Positions 44,888 to 53,273 of a stretch of 64,000 nucleotides of DNA are shown here, in pieces. Each line of letters starts with the position of its first letter. Positions within the stretch are counted from its first letter, which is position 1. Source of the stretch: Clostridiales bacterium (GTDB lineage: Bacteria; Bacillota; Clostridia; Lachnospirales; WQUN01). Under the pieces are notes generated by a model, which was not told the DNA's origin, made no database searches, and worked only from the letters and a program-made list of their open reading frames with translations. The stretch lies in contig JAITSQ010000025.1 in the NCBI GenBank assembly GCA_031287685.1, positions 1-64,000 on the forward strand, read 5' to 3'. Both the position numbers and the translations under genes were made by a program.

Positions 44888-45802
44888 ATGCTTGATTCAA
44901 TAAAGCCGAAAGGCCGCGTAATTTTCCTTTATCTTCTTGCTCCGGTGCTTATTTATATGTTCACCGTGTTTGTGCCGCTTGTGGCAGCCCTTTATTTCAG
45001 CTTTTTCGAGTGGAAGGGCGGCCCGCATATGAAATTCAACGGCGTCGCCAACTATGTGGAGCTGCTCAAGGACGGCACCTTCTGGCAGGCGTTCGGCCAC
45101 AACGCTTATCTTATAGTGGCGTGTATCATAGGACAGATAGGCATAGCGTTCGTGTTCGTGCTTATAATCAACAGCCGCCTGGTTAAGCTGAAAAATATCC
45201 ACCGCGTTTTCGTGTTCTTCCCAAGTACAATCGCGGCGGTGTCTATCGGTTTTATTTGGACGATGATTTACGACCAGCGCCGAGGCATACTTAATCACAT
45301 AATCGCCAATGTTACTCATAAATCCATCAAGGACCTGCCAATCTGGCTCAACAACCCCAAGACGGTTATGCTCCTTGTGGCGATTCCGCTGATTTGGCAG
45401 TATATCGGATATTATATGGTTATCCTCTTTTCCGCAATATCCTCGGTAGACCCGGAGATTTTTGAGGTGGCGGAGCTTGACGGCGCGACGGCTATTCAGC
45501 GCGCCATACACATAACTTTCCCGCTTATAAGGGACACTCTGCTCGTGTGCGTGACGCTCTGCATCGCGGGCAATATGAAAGCCTTCGACTCCATTTATAC
45601 GCTGACCAGCGGCGGTCCGGGCAACGCCTCAAACGTTATGGCGCTGTACGGATATAACGTGTCGTTTAAGCAAAGTAATATGGGCTACGGCTCCGCCATA
45701 TCCATAGGTATATTCGTTCTGAGCCTTGGGGTTATACTTATTTCTCAATTGCTGACCGCCAAGAAATCTGAGAAAAAGGAGCGGATTGAAGATGAAATCT
45801 AA
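44888..45802 (+). CDS. Sugar ABC transporter permease (MalF-type)
   Basis: The 304-residue inner-membrane permease has six spans and the EAA loop FEVAELDGATAIQRAIHITFP near residue 196. It pairs with the downstream permease. AGGAGG precedes the ATG. Confidence 0.95.
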   Translation: MLDSIKPKGRVIFLYLLAPVLIYMFTVFVPLVAALYFSFFEWKGGPHMKFNGVANYVELLKDGTFWQAFGHNAYLIVACIIGQIGIAFVFVLIINSRLVKLKNIHRVFVFFPSTIAAVSIGFIWTMIYDQRRGILNHIIANVTHKSIKDLPIWLNNPKTVMLLVAIPLIWQYIGYYMVILFSAISSVDPEIFEVAELDGATAIQRAIHITFPLIRDTLLVCVTLCIAGNMKAFDSIYTLTSGGPGNASNVMALYGYNVSFKQSNMGYGSAISIGIFVLSLGVILISQLLTAKKSEKKERIEDEI

Positions 45803-46739
45803 AAATACGCCGACACATTCAACCCGTAACGCGCCGGTGGACAAAAACTCTCCCGCCGGCGAGGTTTCGCCTAAATATGAGCTTAGCAAGGAGGATAAAG
45901 AGCGCATAGCCCGCGACAGGGTTTTATCCGTCGTGCTGAACGCGGCGATGTGGCTCTTTACCATAACCTGCTTTTTTCCGATGATTTGGATGTTCTATTC
46001 GTCGCTGAAATCCAAAATGGAGTTCAATAAGGACGTTATATCCTTGCCCGCGGCGCCGTCTTTTTCGAACTATATAACGATTCTGACCGAGCCGCAGTAT
46101 AACGTAGTCCGCCCGATGCTCAACAGCCTCCGCACGACCGTCGCGTCGCTCGTTCTTATCGTGGCTTTCAGCTTCATTTTGGGTTATATGATAAGCCGCA
46201 TCGGTTTTAAGGGCAACAGGGCGCTCTATTACGCCCTGCTCGTGGGTATGCTTATACCGATACATTCCCTGCTTGTGCCGATTTACGTCGTGTTTAAGCA
46301 CTTCAATTTAAATGATAAATGGTTCACCCTGCTTTTCCCTTACGTGTCTTTCGGGCTTCCTATGGGGGTTTTCCTCGTGGACAGCTTTATGAAAGGAATA
46401 CCGACGGCTATGGAGGAGGCCGCCGCGATGGGCGGCAGCTCTTTCCACCGGACGCTGTTCACGGTTATTTTGCCGATTTGCCGGCCGATTCTGGTAACGA
46501 CGGCGATTATACAGACGTTCGTTTGCTGGAATGAGTTTTCCTTCGCGCTGGTGCTCCTGCAAGATCCCGCCCTTCAGACCGTCCCGCTGGCGATGACGCA
46601 GTTCACCGGGCAGTTTTCTTCGGATTATCCGCGGATTATGGCGGGTATGCTCATTACTATGCTCCCCGTCGTGATTTTCTACTTCGGATTCAGCAAGCAA
46701 ATTATTGAGGGTATGGTCGCGGGCGCGGTCAAAGGTTAA
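45792..46739 (+). CDS. Sugar ABC transporter permease (MalG-type)
   Basis: The 315-residue second permease has a hydrophilic N-terminal 45 residues, six spans, and the EAA loop AMEEAAAMGGSSFHRTLF. ATG 45792 is 9 bases after AAGGAG; it overlaps the first permease by 11 bases. No ATPase gene follows, so a shared MsmX/UgpC-type ATPase is expected elsewhere. Confidence 0.95.
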   Translation: MKSKNTPTHSTRNAPVDKNSPAGEVSPKYELSKEDKERIARDRVLSVVLNAAMWLFTITCFFPMIWMFYSSLKSKMEFNKDVISLPAAPSFSNYITILTEPQYNVVRPMLNSLRTTVASLVLIVAFSFILGYMISRIGFKGNRALYYALLVGMLIPIHSLLVPIYVVFKHFNLNDKWFTLLFPYVSFGLPMGVFLVDSFMKGIPTAMEEAAAMGGSSFHRTLFTVILPICRPILVTTAIIQTFVCWNEFSFALVLLQDPALQTVPLAMTQFTGQFSSDYPRIMAGMLITMLPVVIFYFGFSKQIIEGMVAGAVKG

Positions 46740-46766
46740 ATTAGAATTAGATTAGATTTTTCGCGG

Positions 46767-46810
46767 CCTGCGGAAAGGGAGCGTTTTGCCGCTTTCCGCA
46801 GGTTGTTTTT
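46767..46810 (+). terminator. Terminator of the transporter operon
   Basis: CCTGCGGAAAG/CTTTCCGCAGG stem followed by TTGTTTTTATT. Confidence 0.88.
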
Positions 46811-46831
46811 ATTGCGTGAATATGATATACT
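46803..46831 (+). promoter_or_regulatory. Promoter of rnhB
   Basis: TTGTTT (46803-46808) and TATACT (46826-46831), 17-base spacer; it overlaps the T-run of the preceding terminator. Confidence 0.6.
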
Positions 46832-46854
46832 ATTAAGGAAGGCGTGTATTTTCG

Positions 46855-47487
46855 ATGAAGGAAAAAGAGCGCGCGCGGCTTGAGGCTATGCTGACGTATG
46901 AAAAGGAAGCCTGGGAGCGAGGCGCGGGTCTGGCGGCGGGGCTTGACGAAGTGGGGCGCGGATGTTTGGCCGGGCCGGTCGTTGTGTGCGCGGTGATACT
47001 TCCGCGCGGATTTACATATGAGGGCATAAATGACTCAAAAAAAGTCTCGCCAAAAAAACGTGAATACCTTTCCGGGATTATACGGGAAAACGCGGTCGCG
47101 GTTTCTTTCGCGATGGAAGAACCTGACGTAATAGACGAACTCAATATTCTGCGGGCGACTATCCGCGCCGCCGGGCGCGCCGTTTTGGCGCTTTCCCCAC
47201 AGCCGGACGCGCTGCTGACGGACGCGCTGACCCTGCCGGGAATAAATATTCCACAGACGCCAATAATCGGCGGCGACGGAAAAAGCCTGACAATCGCCTC
47301 GGCGAGTATTTGCGCCAAGGTTTACCGCGACGAGCTTATGAATAAATATCACGAAATATACCCGGAGTATGGTTTCGACAGACATAAGGGATATGGAACA
47401 AAGACCCATATAGAAGCGCTCCGGCGGCACGGAGCCTGCCCCATACACAGGAAGAGTTTTATGAAAAAGATACTGCCGAAGGAATAA
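46855..47487 (+). CDS. rnhB: Ribonuclease HII
   Basis: The 210-residue enzyme cleaves RNA in RNA-DNA hybrids and removes misincorporated ribonucleotides. DEVGRG with LAGPVV, the third Asp in DALT and the fourth in YRDELM form the acidic active site. It heads an rnhB-ylqG-ylqH set conserved in Bacillus and relatives. Confidence 0.97.
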   Translation: MKEKERARLEAMLTYEKEAWERGAGLAAGLDEVGRGCLAGPVVVCAVILPRGFTYEGINDSKKVSPKKREYLSGIIRENAVAVSFAMEEPDVIDELNILRATIRAAGRAVLALSPQPDALLTDALTLPGINIPQTPIIGGDGKSLTIASASICAKVYRDELMNKYHEIYPEYGFDRHKGYGTKTHIEALRRHGACPIHRKSFMKKILPKE

Positions 47488-47502
47488 ATATTAAGCGAAG
47501 TG

Positions 47503-48792
47503 ATGTTGTTGACAGAACAGATAACGCGGAACGCCCTCCTGACGCCGGTTGCGGCGGCCCTGCTCGGAGAGGCGGAAAGAGCCGCTCTTTCCAGGCTTTT
47601 GGAGGGCGGGCGGCTTCTGGCCGAAGTTAAAAATTTGGCGATACTCGTTCCGGGGGACGTTTTCAAGGCGCGGGTGACGGACATCCAGCAGGACCGCGTG
47701 ACCATATACGCGGGCGGGGAGAGCCTGACGGCGCGTTCCGTGAACCTGCCCGAAGCGCGAATCGGCAGCGACGCTTATTTTTCGGTAAAATCAACGGGCG
47801 GCGGCCAGATTGTGCTTGAAATGGTGCGGCAGGACGCGCTTCTGGGCGGAGTGGCCAAAGAAGCGCTCGACTCGGCGGGTCTGCCGGGGACGCTTGAAAA
47901 TTCAAAGCTCGTGCGGCTACTAATGGAAAACGGCCTGCCGATAGACGGTGAAACCCTTCAGAAAGCCGCGTTTTTCCGATATTCGGGGTTTGACGCGGAG
48001 CTTCCTCGGGAGCGCGAAAAACTTTTGTTCCTTCTGAAAGAGGGCTTCGCGCCGAGTAAAGCCTCGGTTTCGGCGCTTGAGGGCGTTTTGTCGGAAAAAG
48101 GAAACCTGGCGGCGCTTATAGCCCGCGTTCTGCCCAAGCTGCGGGCGGCGGACGGCGGCGGGGCGCTTAAGCGCTTCGCCGAGCGGATGAACCCGCTTGA
48201 AGTCCGGAGCAAGGACGATTTGCTGAAAGCGCCGGAGTTTTTGCGCGAACTTCGGAAAACGGCGGAGGCGGCCGCGAAAAGCCTCTCGGAGCCGGCTTTG
48301 GAAAAAAGCGGCGCGGAAGGGCGGGAGGAGCTTCTCCGCGACCTCGAGGACATAAAAACAAACCTTGATTTCGCGGGGCGGATTACGTCCAAGGAATACG
48401 TCGCCCTGCCGATAAACGTGGACGGCGAGCCGCGCAATCTGGAGCTTTTCGTATTCCGCGACGGTAAAAACGGCGCCGCCAAACCGCCGGGAGAGCGGGC
48501 AAGCGTTCTGCTCGCCTTGGATTTGCCCAGCCTTTCCCGCGTGGAGGTTTATATAGCCAAAAACGGGCGGGAGCTTGCCGTTCAGTTTAAGTCAGACAAA
48601 AAGGAGAGCCTGTTCACGCTTTCGGCGGAGCAGGGGGTTCTGGCCGAAGCCTTGAATAATTCGGGCTATACTCTGCGCCCCATAACCTTTATGGATATAA
48701 AGGAGCCGTTTAACGTCTGTAAGGAGCCGGGCGGCGGGGAGGACGGCGCAAAGCCGCCGCGCAGGAGATATTCGTTTGATATGAGGGTGTGA
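47503..48792 (+). CDS. YlqG-like protein with FliK-type C-terminal domain
   Basis: The protein of about 429 residues has a divergent N-terminal region and a C-terminal part (about 300-400) like the flagellar hook-length control fold (LFVFRDGK, LPSLSRVEVYIAKNG). Its position between rnhB and the FlhB-like gene matches Bacillus ylqG. Role unknown. GTG 47500 and ATG 47503 are both possible starts. Confidence 0.78.
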   Translation: MLLTEQITRNALLTPVAAALLGEAERAALSRLLEGGRLLAEVKNLAILVPGDVFKARVTDIQQDRVTIYAGGESLTARSVNLPEARIGSDAYFSVKSTGGGQIVLEMVRQDALLGGVAKEALDSAGLPGTLENSKLVRLLMENGLPIDGETLQKAAFFRYSGFDAELPREREKLLFLLKEGFAPSKASVSALEGVLSEKGNLAALIARVLPKLRAADGGGALKRFAERMNPLEVRSKDDLLKAPEFLRELRKTAEAAAKSLSEPALEKSGAEGREELLRDLEDIKTNLDFAGRITSKEYVALPINVDGEPRNLELFVFRDGKNGAAKPPGERASVLLALDLPSLSRVEVYIAKNGRELAVQFKSDKKESLFTLSAEQGVLAEALNNSGYTLRPITFMDIKEPFNVCKEPGGGEDGAKPPRRRYSFDMRV

Positions 48793-48799
48793 CTCGTTT

Positions 48800-49087
48800 A
48801 TGGCGGAACAAAAGAAGCCGAACTCCAAAGCCGTCGCCCTGAAGTATGAAACGGGAGACGAGGCTCCCCGCGTCGTCGGCAAGGGCAGGGGATACGTCGC
48901 CGATAAGCTGCTGGAGCAGGCCAAGCTGAACTCTATTCCGGTTTACCGCGACGCGAAGCTCGTGGAGGAGCTGACGGGCATCTCCCTCGGGGACAACATC
49001 CCGCCGGAGCTTTATGAAATAGTGGCTCAGGTGCTTGTTTTCGTAACGGATTTAGACAAGCGGGGCAAATATCTGTTAAAGAAGTGA
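48800..49087 (+). CDS. YlqH-like protein, FlhB C-terminal domain homologue
   Basis: The 95-residue soluble protein corresponds to the cytoplasmic tail of the flagellar export protein FlhB (AVALKYETGDEAPRVVGKG, then GDNIPPELYEIVAQVL). The NPTH autocleavage site of true FlhB is absent. It pairs with the FliK-like gene before it, but a flagellar function is not shown. Confidence 0.9.
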   Translation: MAEQKKPNSKAVALKYETGDEAPRVVGKGRGYVADKLLEQAKLNSIPVYRDAKLVEELTGISLGDNIPPELYEIVAQVLVFVTDLDKRGKYLLKK

Positions 49088-49094
49088 TTTATTG

Positions 49095-50642
49095 ATGAAG
49101 AAACACCTTTTCACCGTCTTGATGAGCGCGCTCGCGTTACCCGTAATTCAGGGCTGCGCCGGAGCGAACGCCAGGAACGCGCCGGAGAAGCTCCGGGTGG
49201 AGGTTTTTGAGCGCGAGAACGCCAATTCCTCCCCCGCGGAGAATAATTACTACACCGACTGGATAAAGGAGCGGTGCCTTAAGGAACTGAACCTTGATAT
49301 TGAGTTTGTGCCGGTTTCCCGCTGGAGCGAGGGGGGGGAGCTTCGCGCGCTTACGGAGGCGGGGAGCGCGCCGGACGTTTGCGCGACTTACGACTTGAGA
49401 TTAGTCAACGAACTTCATAAGGCGGGGAAACTTTCGGACCTAAAGCAGGCTTTGGAGCGGGAGGGCGAGGACCTTACCGCTTTTCTTGGCGCGGATTTGA
49501 GCAAGCGCTTTTCGGACGAAAAAACGGGAGAGGTTTACGCCCTTCCGGCACGGCGCGTCTATCAGGCGCGCAGCGGTGCGTTTATCCGCAAGGATTGGCT
49601 TGACGCGCTGGGTCTGGCCGTACCCTATACCACGGAGGAGTTTTACGACGTTATGGTCGCTTTCCGGGACAAAATCCCGCAAAAAGACGGAAAAATAACG
49701 CCGCTTGTTATGAATAAAAACGTCGCCTGGCGCGCCGCGCCCTTGCTCGAGTCCTTTATAGACGCGGGCCTCACGGAAGAGGACAGATACGCGCTTCTGG
49801 CCGCCGAATCCTCCGTGCTGATGCCGGGCTATAAGGAAGGCGTCCGATTTCTCAACAAAATGTATAACGATAAACTTATAAACGAGGATTTCGGGGACGA
49901 GAACTTTTCCGGCGTTGGGGACGACTTGGCGAAAAACGGGCTTGTCGGCGCGTATATGGGCGAGTGGGACGCGGTGTACAGGGTGACCCCGGGGATTCAG
50001 ACCGAGCTTGCGAAAAACGTCGGAGGCGGTGTCTTTTTCCCGATGAATCCTTTTCAGAACGCGAACGGGGTGACTTTTAAGAGCGTTTACGGCAAAAGCG
50101 GCGTGTTTATAATCTGCCCGACGAAGAACGCCGAAAACGCCGTCAAATACCTCAACTGGCTGTCGGTTGCGGAAAACCGGCGCTACCTTCAATTAGGGGA
50201 CAAAGGCGTAACCTGGGACGACGTTGACGGCGTTCCCCAAATGAAGAATATTGAGGGGGAGCGCGCTATGAACTCTCAGTATAACATAGATTATACGCTT
50301 ATCATAAACGGGCTTGATATGGGCAGCGAGGAGCTGAATATGCGGGCGCTGGCCGCGGGTTACCCTGTGCGGGAGGACCTTGTGAGGCGGGCGTATGAGC
50401 ACAGTATGTTTGGAGGATACGCCTATCCGGAAATTAATCAGGAAATCGAAGCGGAGACTATGTTCGGCGAAGAGCTTAACGCAATCGCCCAGCAGCTTCT
50501 TATAGACGCGGTGCGGGCCGCCCCCGGCCGCTTCGACGAAATTTGGGGCGAGGGGATACGAAGGTTTCTGGCCGCGGGGGGCGAAGAAGTCGTCGAGGAG
50601 CGGCGCGAAGCCTATCGCAAGGACGTTTTGGACGCGCGTTAA
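49095..50642 (+). CDS. Orphan extracellular solute-binding lipoprotein
   Basis: The 515-residue lipoprotein has a signal peptide with lipobox VIQGC (Cys near residue 20). The body resembles large family 1 binding proteins of carbohydrate importers (EAGSAPDVCATYD, FIRKDWLDALGL, GAYMGEWDA). No permease genes adjoin. ATG 49095 has a weak ribosome site and follows ylqH by 7 bases. Confidence 0.87.
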   Translation: MKKHLFTVLMSALALPVIQGCAGANARNAPEKLRVEVFERENANSSPAENNYYTDWIKERCLKELNLDIEFVPVSRWSEGGELRALTEAGSAPDVCATYDLRLVNELHKAGKLSDLKQALEREGEDLTAFLGADLSKRFSDEKTGEVYALPARRVYQARSGAFIRKDWLDALGLAVPYTTEEFYDVMVAFRDKIPQKDGKITPLVMNKNVAWRAAPLLESFIDAGLTEEDRYALLAAESSVLMPGYKEGVRFLNKMYNDKLINEDFGDENFSGVGDDLAKNGLVGAYMGEWDAVYRVTPGIQTELAKNVGGGVFFPMNPFQNANGVTFKSVYGKSGVFIICPTKNAENAVKYLNWLSVAENRRYLQLGDKGVTWDDVDGVPQMKNIEGERAMNSQYNIDYTLIINGLDMGSEELNMRALAAGYPVREDLVRRAYEHSMFGGYAYPEINQEIEAETMFGEELNAIAQQLLIDAVRAAPGRFDEIWGEGIRRFLAAGGEEVVEERREAYRKDVLDAR

Positions 50643-50655
50643 TTTATAAATTGCG

Positions 50656-50684
50656 TTGACTTTATTATACTGACATGGTATAAT
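50656..50684 (+). promoter_or_regulatory. Sigma-A promoter of flagellin
   Basis: TTGACT (50656-50661) and TATAAT (50679-50684), 17-base spacer. No sigma-D type (TAAA-N15-GCCGATAT) element is seen. Confidence 0.8.
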
Positions 50685-50734
50685 AAGTTTAATTAATTTC
50701 AATCGGGTTACAAAATTATCGAAGGAGTGGTTTT

Positions 50735-51616
50735 ATGAGCGTAATCTCGGGAATGAACGGCATAAGCGGCCAGCTTTATAAGGCGTATCAACAGCTTTCG
50801 ACCGGTAAACGCATAAATTCAGCCGCGGACGACGCCGCGGGCCTTGCCATAGCGAATCAGTTTGAGAAGCAGGTGCGGGGCCTTGAAGTGGGCACAAGGA
50901 ACGCTCTTGACATGCAGGGACTTCTGCGCACGGCGGAGGGCGGGCTTTCGACGATTTCGGACGCGCTCACGCGCGTGCGGGAGCTGTCAATCCAGGCGTT
51001 TAACGGCATAAACAACGGAGAGGACGTGGGCGCGCTTCAGCAGGAAATAAGCCAGATGATTGAGCATATTGACTTTACCGCGAAAGGGGTTCAGTTCAAC
51101 AACCAGAACCTCTTGGGCGGGAAATTTGTTGACAAGCTCGCCGCGACGTCTCCGGACGGGTCGGGTATGACCGTTTCAATCGGCTCTATGTCCGCCGCCT
51201 CTCTGGGAATCTCGGGTTATGACGTGCGCAAAGTCACGGCGCAGACCCTTGTAGACGCGGGCAAAGCCGCTTACGGGGACGATTTTGACCTCACCGCCGC
51301 TATGGCGGGCGCTTACAAAGGGTGGGACAAAGTGGCCGCGGACGCCACGGGCCTCTCGAAAATCGACGACGCGCTCAGTATGGTTAATTCTATGCGGAGC
51401 CAAATCGGCGCGCAGGAGAACCGCCTGGACTACACCGTGAACGCGAACGAAACTTCCTACCTTAACCATATGCAGGCGCTTTCCACAATCGCCGACGCGG
51501 ATATGGCGAAGGCGTACACGCGGAAAAATCAGCTGGAGCTTCTGGGCCAGTACGCGACATTTATGCAGACGCAGCAAATGCGCCAAAAATACACGATGCT
51601 TGATTTGTTCAGATAA
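50735..51616 (+). CDS. Flagellin-like protein
   Basis: The 293-residue protein has flagellin D0/D1 helices at both ends: STGKRINSAADDAAGLAIAN at residues 22-41 and RLDYTVNANETSYLNHM near 231-247. Two features are unusual. The N-terminus lacks about 10-15 residues of the classic MRINxN start. The C-terminus ends YTMLDLFR rather than the usual VLQLL. The middle is short. It has its own promoter and terminator and no flagellar neighbours. It could be a minor flagellin or a flagellin-related filament protein. Confidence 0.88.
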   Translation: MSVISGMNGISGQLYKAYQQLSTGKRINSAADDAAGLAIANQFEKQVRGLEVGTRNALDMQGLLRTAEGGLSTISDALTRVRELSIQAFNGINNGEDVGALQQEISQMIEHIDFTAKGVQFNNQNLLGGKFVDKLAATSPDGSGMTVSIGSMSAASLGISGYDVRKVTAQTLVDAGKAAYGDDFDLTAAMAGAYKGWDKVAADATGLSKIDDALSMVNSMRSQIGAQENRLDYTVNANETSYLNHMQALSTIADADMAKAYTRKNQLELLGQYATFMQTQQMRQKYTMLDLFR

Positions 51617-51634
51617 GGACGCTGAAATAACGGG

Positions 51635-51659
51635 GGCGCCGCAGAAGCGGCGCCTTTTT
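51635..51659 (+). terminator. Terminator of the flagellin gene
   Basis: GGCGCCGC/GCGGCGCC with an AGAA loop and TTTTT. Confidence 0.93.
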
Positions 51660-51677
51660 GAGGCAAAGGATTTTCAT

Positions 51678-51770
51678 ATGAAACCCGCCGGGCGGCAAGC
51701 GTTTAACTTAAAAATTATTTCAAGGCCCAGGCTCGGGCTTAGCGTCAAAAATGAGCGGGAACGGCTGTAA
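51678..51770 (+). CDS. Candidate 30-residue basic small protein before trpE
   Basis: ATG 51678 has AAAGGA 7 bases upstream and an open frame to TAA at 51768. The product (starting MKPAGRQAFN) is rich in Arg and Lys and has no Trp, so it is not a classical trp leader peptide. It lies between the flagellin terminator and trpE. No homologue is known to me. Confidence 0.3.
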   Translation: MKPAGRQAFNLKIISRPRLGLSVKNERERL

Positions 51771-51800
51771 AACAAAATAAAATACACGAAGGAGATTCAT

Positions 51801-53273
51801 ATGGAAGTTTACCCGACCCTTAACGAAGTAAAGGCCTTGGCGCGGGAATATCGCTTGGTGCCGGTGATGACCCGCGAGATGGCGGATATGACCACGCCCG
51901 TGAACGTCTTTTTAAACGCCAGCCGCTTTGGGGAATACTGTTTCTTGCTCGAAAGCGCCGAAAAGGCGGCGGACGCGGGCAAATTCAGCTTCGTGGGCTT
52001 CGACCCGGAGACGGTTCTGACTTATCGGAACGGAGAAATGACCATAAAAACGCGGGACGGGCAGACGACGGCGAAAGAGGCCGCTCCGTTCGAGCGCGTG
52101 AACGAGTTTATGGCCGCGCGGACTATGCCGCTGATTCCGCAAATGCCGAAATTCGCGGGGGGCTTCGCGGGTTATTTTGGATACGATACCGCGCGTTACT
52201 CGGAGCCGTCCGTTAAGGACGTCCCGGAGGACGACCTGGGCCTTCCGGAAATAGTTCTTATGGACTGCCGCAGGATAATCGCTTTCGAGCATTACAAGGA
52301 GCGCGTGACGCTTATTACTCACGTTTGCGCCGACGGGGACGTGGAGGAGAATTACGCCGCCGCGGTCAAAGTGTTGGAGGAAATGGCGGAGACGGCGCGA
52401 AAAGCCTACCCCTCGCGGGAGGAGACCGCCTCCGGAGCGTATGAAACCACCTCCGCCACGGACCGGGAAACCTTCCTCGGAAACGTTGAAAAAGCGAAGG
52501 AATATATAAGAAACGGAGATATTTTCCAAGTCGTCATCTCCCGGAGGCTTGACATAGCGAACGCCCCGGATCCGTTCAAAGTATACCGCAGTCTGCGCGC
52601 CTCCGAGCCGTCGCCGTATATGTATTACTTTGCGCTGGGCGATACGGTCGTCGTCGGCTCGTCGCCGGAAAAGCTCGTGAGCGTCGAGAACGGGCTTGTG
52701 ACCACGAACCCTATCGCCGGCACAATCCGGCGCGGGGCCACGGAAGCGGAGGACGCGGAGCTTGAGCGAACGCTCCTGAACGACGAGAAGGAGCGCGCCG
52801 AACACGTTATGCTGGTGGATTTAAGCCGCAACGATATAGGCAAAATATGCGAGTTTGAGACGGTCGTTGTTGATAAATTTATGGAAATCGGCCGTTTTTC
52901 GAGGCTTATGCACATAGTAAGTCAAGTCAGCGGCACCCTCCGCAAGGATTTCGGCCTGATAGACGTTCTCCGCGCCGTTCTGCCGGCGGGGACTCTCTCC
53001 GGCGCGCCGAAAATCCGCGCTATGCAGATTATAGACGAGCTTGAGAGCGCCAAACGGGGGCTTTACGGCGGGGCGATTGGCTATATCGGCTTTAACGGCG
53101 TTATGGACGCTTGTATAGCCATACGCACGGCCGTTTTCAAGGGCGGCGGGGCCTATGTCCAGGCCGGTGCGGGCATAGTGGCGGATTCCGTGCCGGACAA
53201 GGAGTACTTGGAGTGCCAAAATAAAATGTCCGCTATGCTTATGGCTTTTGAAAAGGCGGTGGAGCTTAAATGA
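51801..53273 (+). CDS. trpE: Anthranilate synthase component I
   Basis: The 490-residue enzyme makes anthranilate from chorismate. The LLES tryptophan feedback motif, the SPERL-type SSPEKLV element and the GTIRRG, LVDLSRNDIG and AGTLSGAPKIRAM active-site segments are clear. AAGGAG precedes the ATG. trpGD overlaps its stop by 4 bases. No T-box or Trp-rich leader is visible. Confidence 0.97.
   Translation: MEVYPTLNEVKALAREYRLVPVMTREMADMTTPVNVFLNASRFGEYCFLLESAEKAADAGKFSFVGFDPETVLTYRNGEMTIKTRDGQTTAKEAAPFERVNEFMAARTMPLIPQMPKFAGGFAGYFGYDTARYSEPSVKDVPEDDLGLPEIVLMDCRRIIAFEHYKERVTLITHVCADGDVEENYAAAVKVLEEMAETARKAYPSREETASGAYETTSATDRETFLGNVEKAKEYIRNGDIFQVVISRRLDIANAPDPFKVYRSLRASEPSPYMYYFALGDTVVVGSSPEKLVSVENGLVTTNPIAGTIRRGATEAEDAELERTLLNDEKERAEHVMLVDLSRNDIGKICEFETVVVDKFMEIGRFSRLMHIVSQVSGTLRKDFGLIDVLRAVLPAGTLSGAPKIRAMQIIDELESAKRGLYGGAIGYIGFNGVMDACIAIRTAVFKGGGAYVQAGAGIVADSVPDKEYLECQNKMSAMLMAFEKAVELK

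Noticed and set aside
51661-51800. T-box or Trp leader attenuator before trpE
   Set aside because: No T-box core (GGTGG/ACCGCG) and no Trp codons in the short frame.
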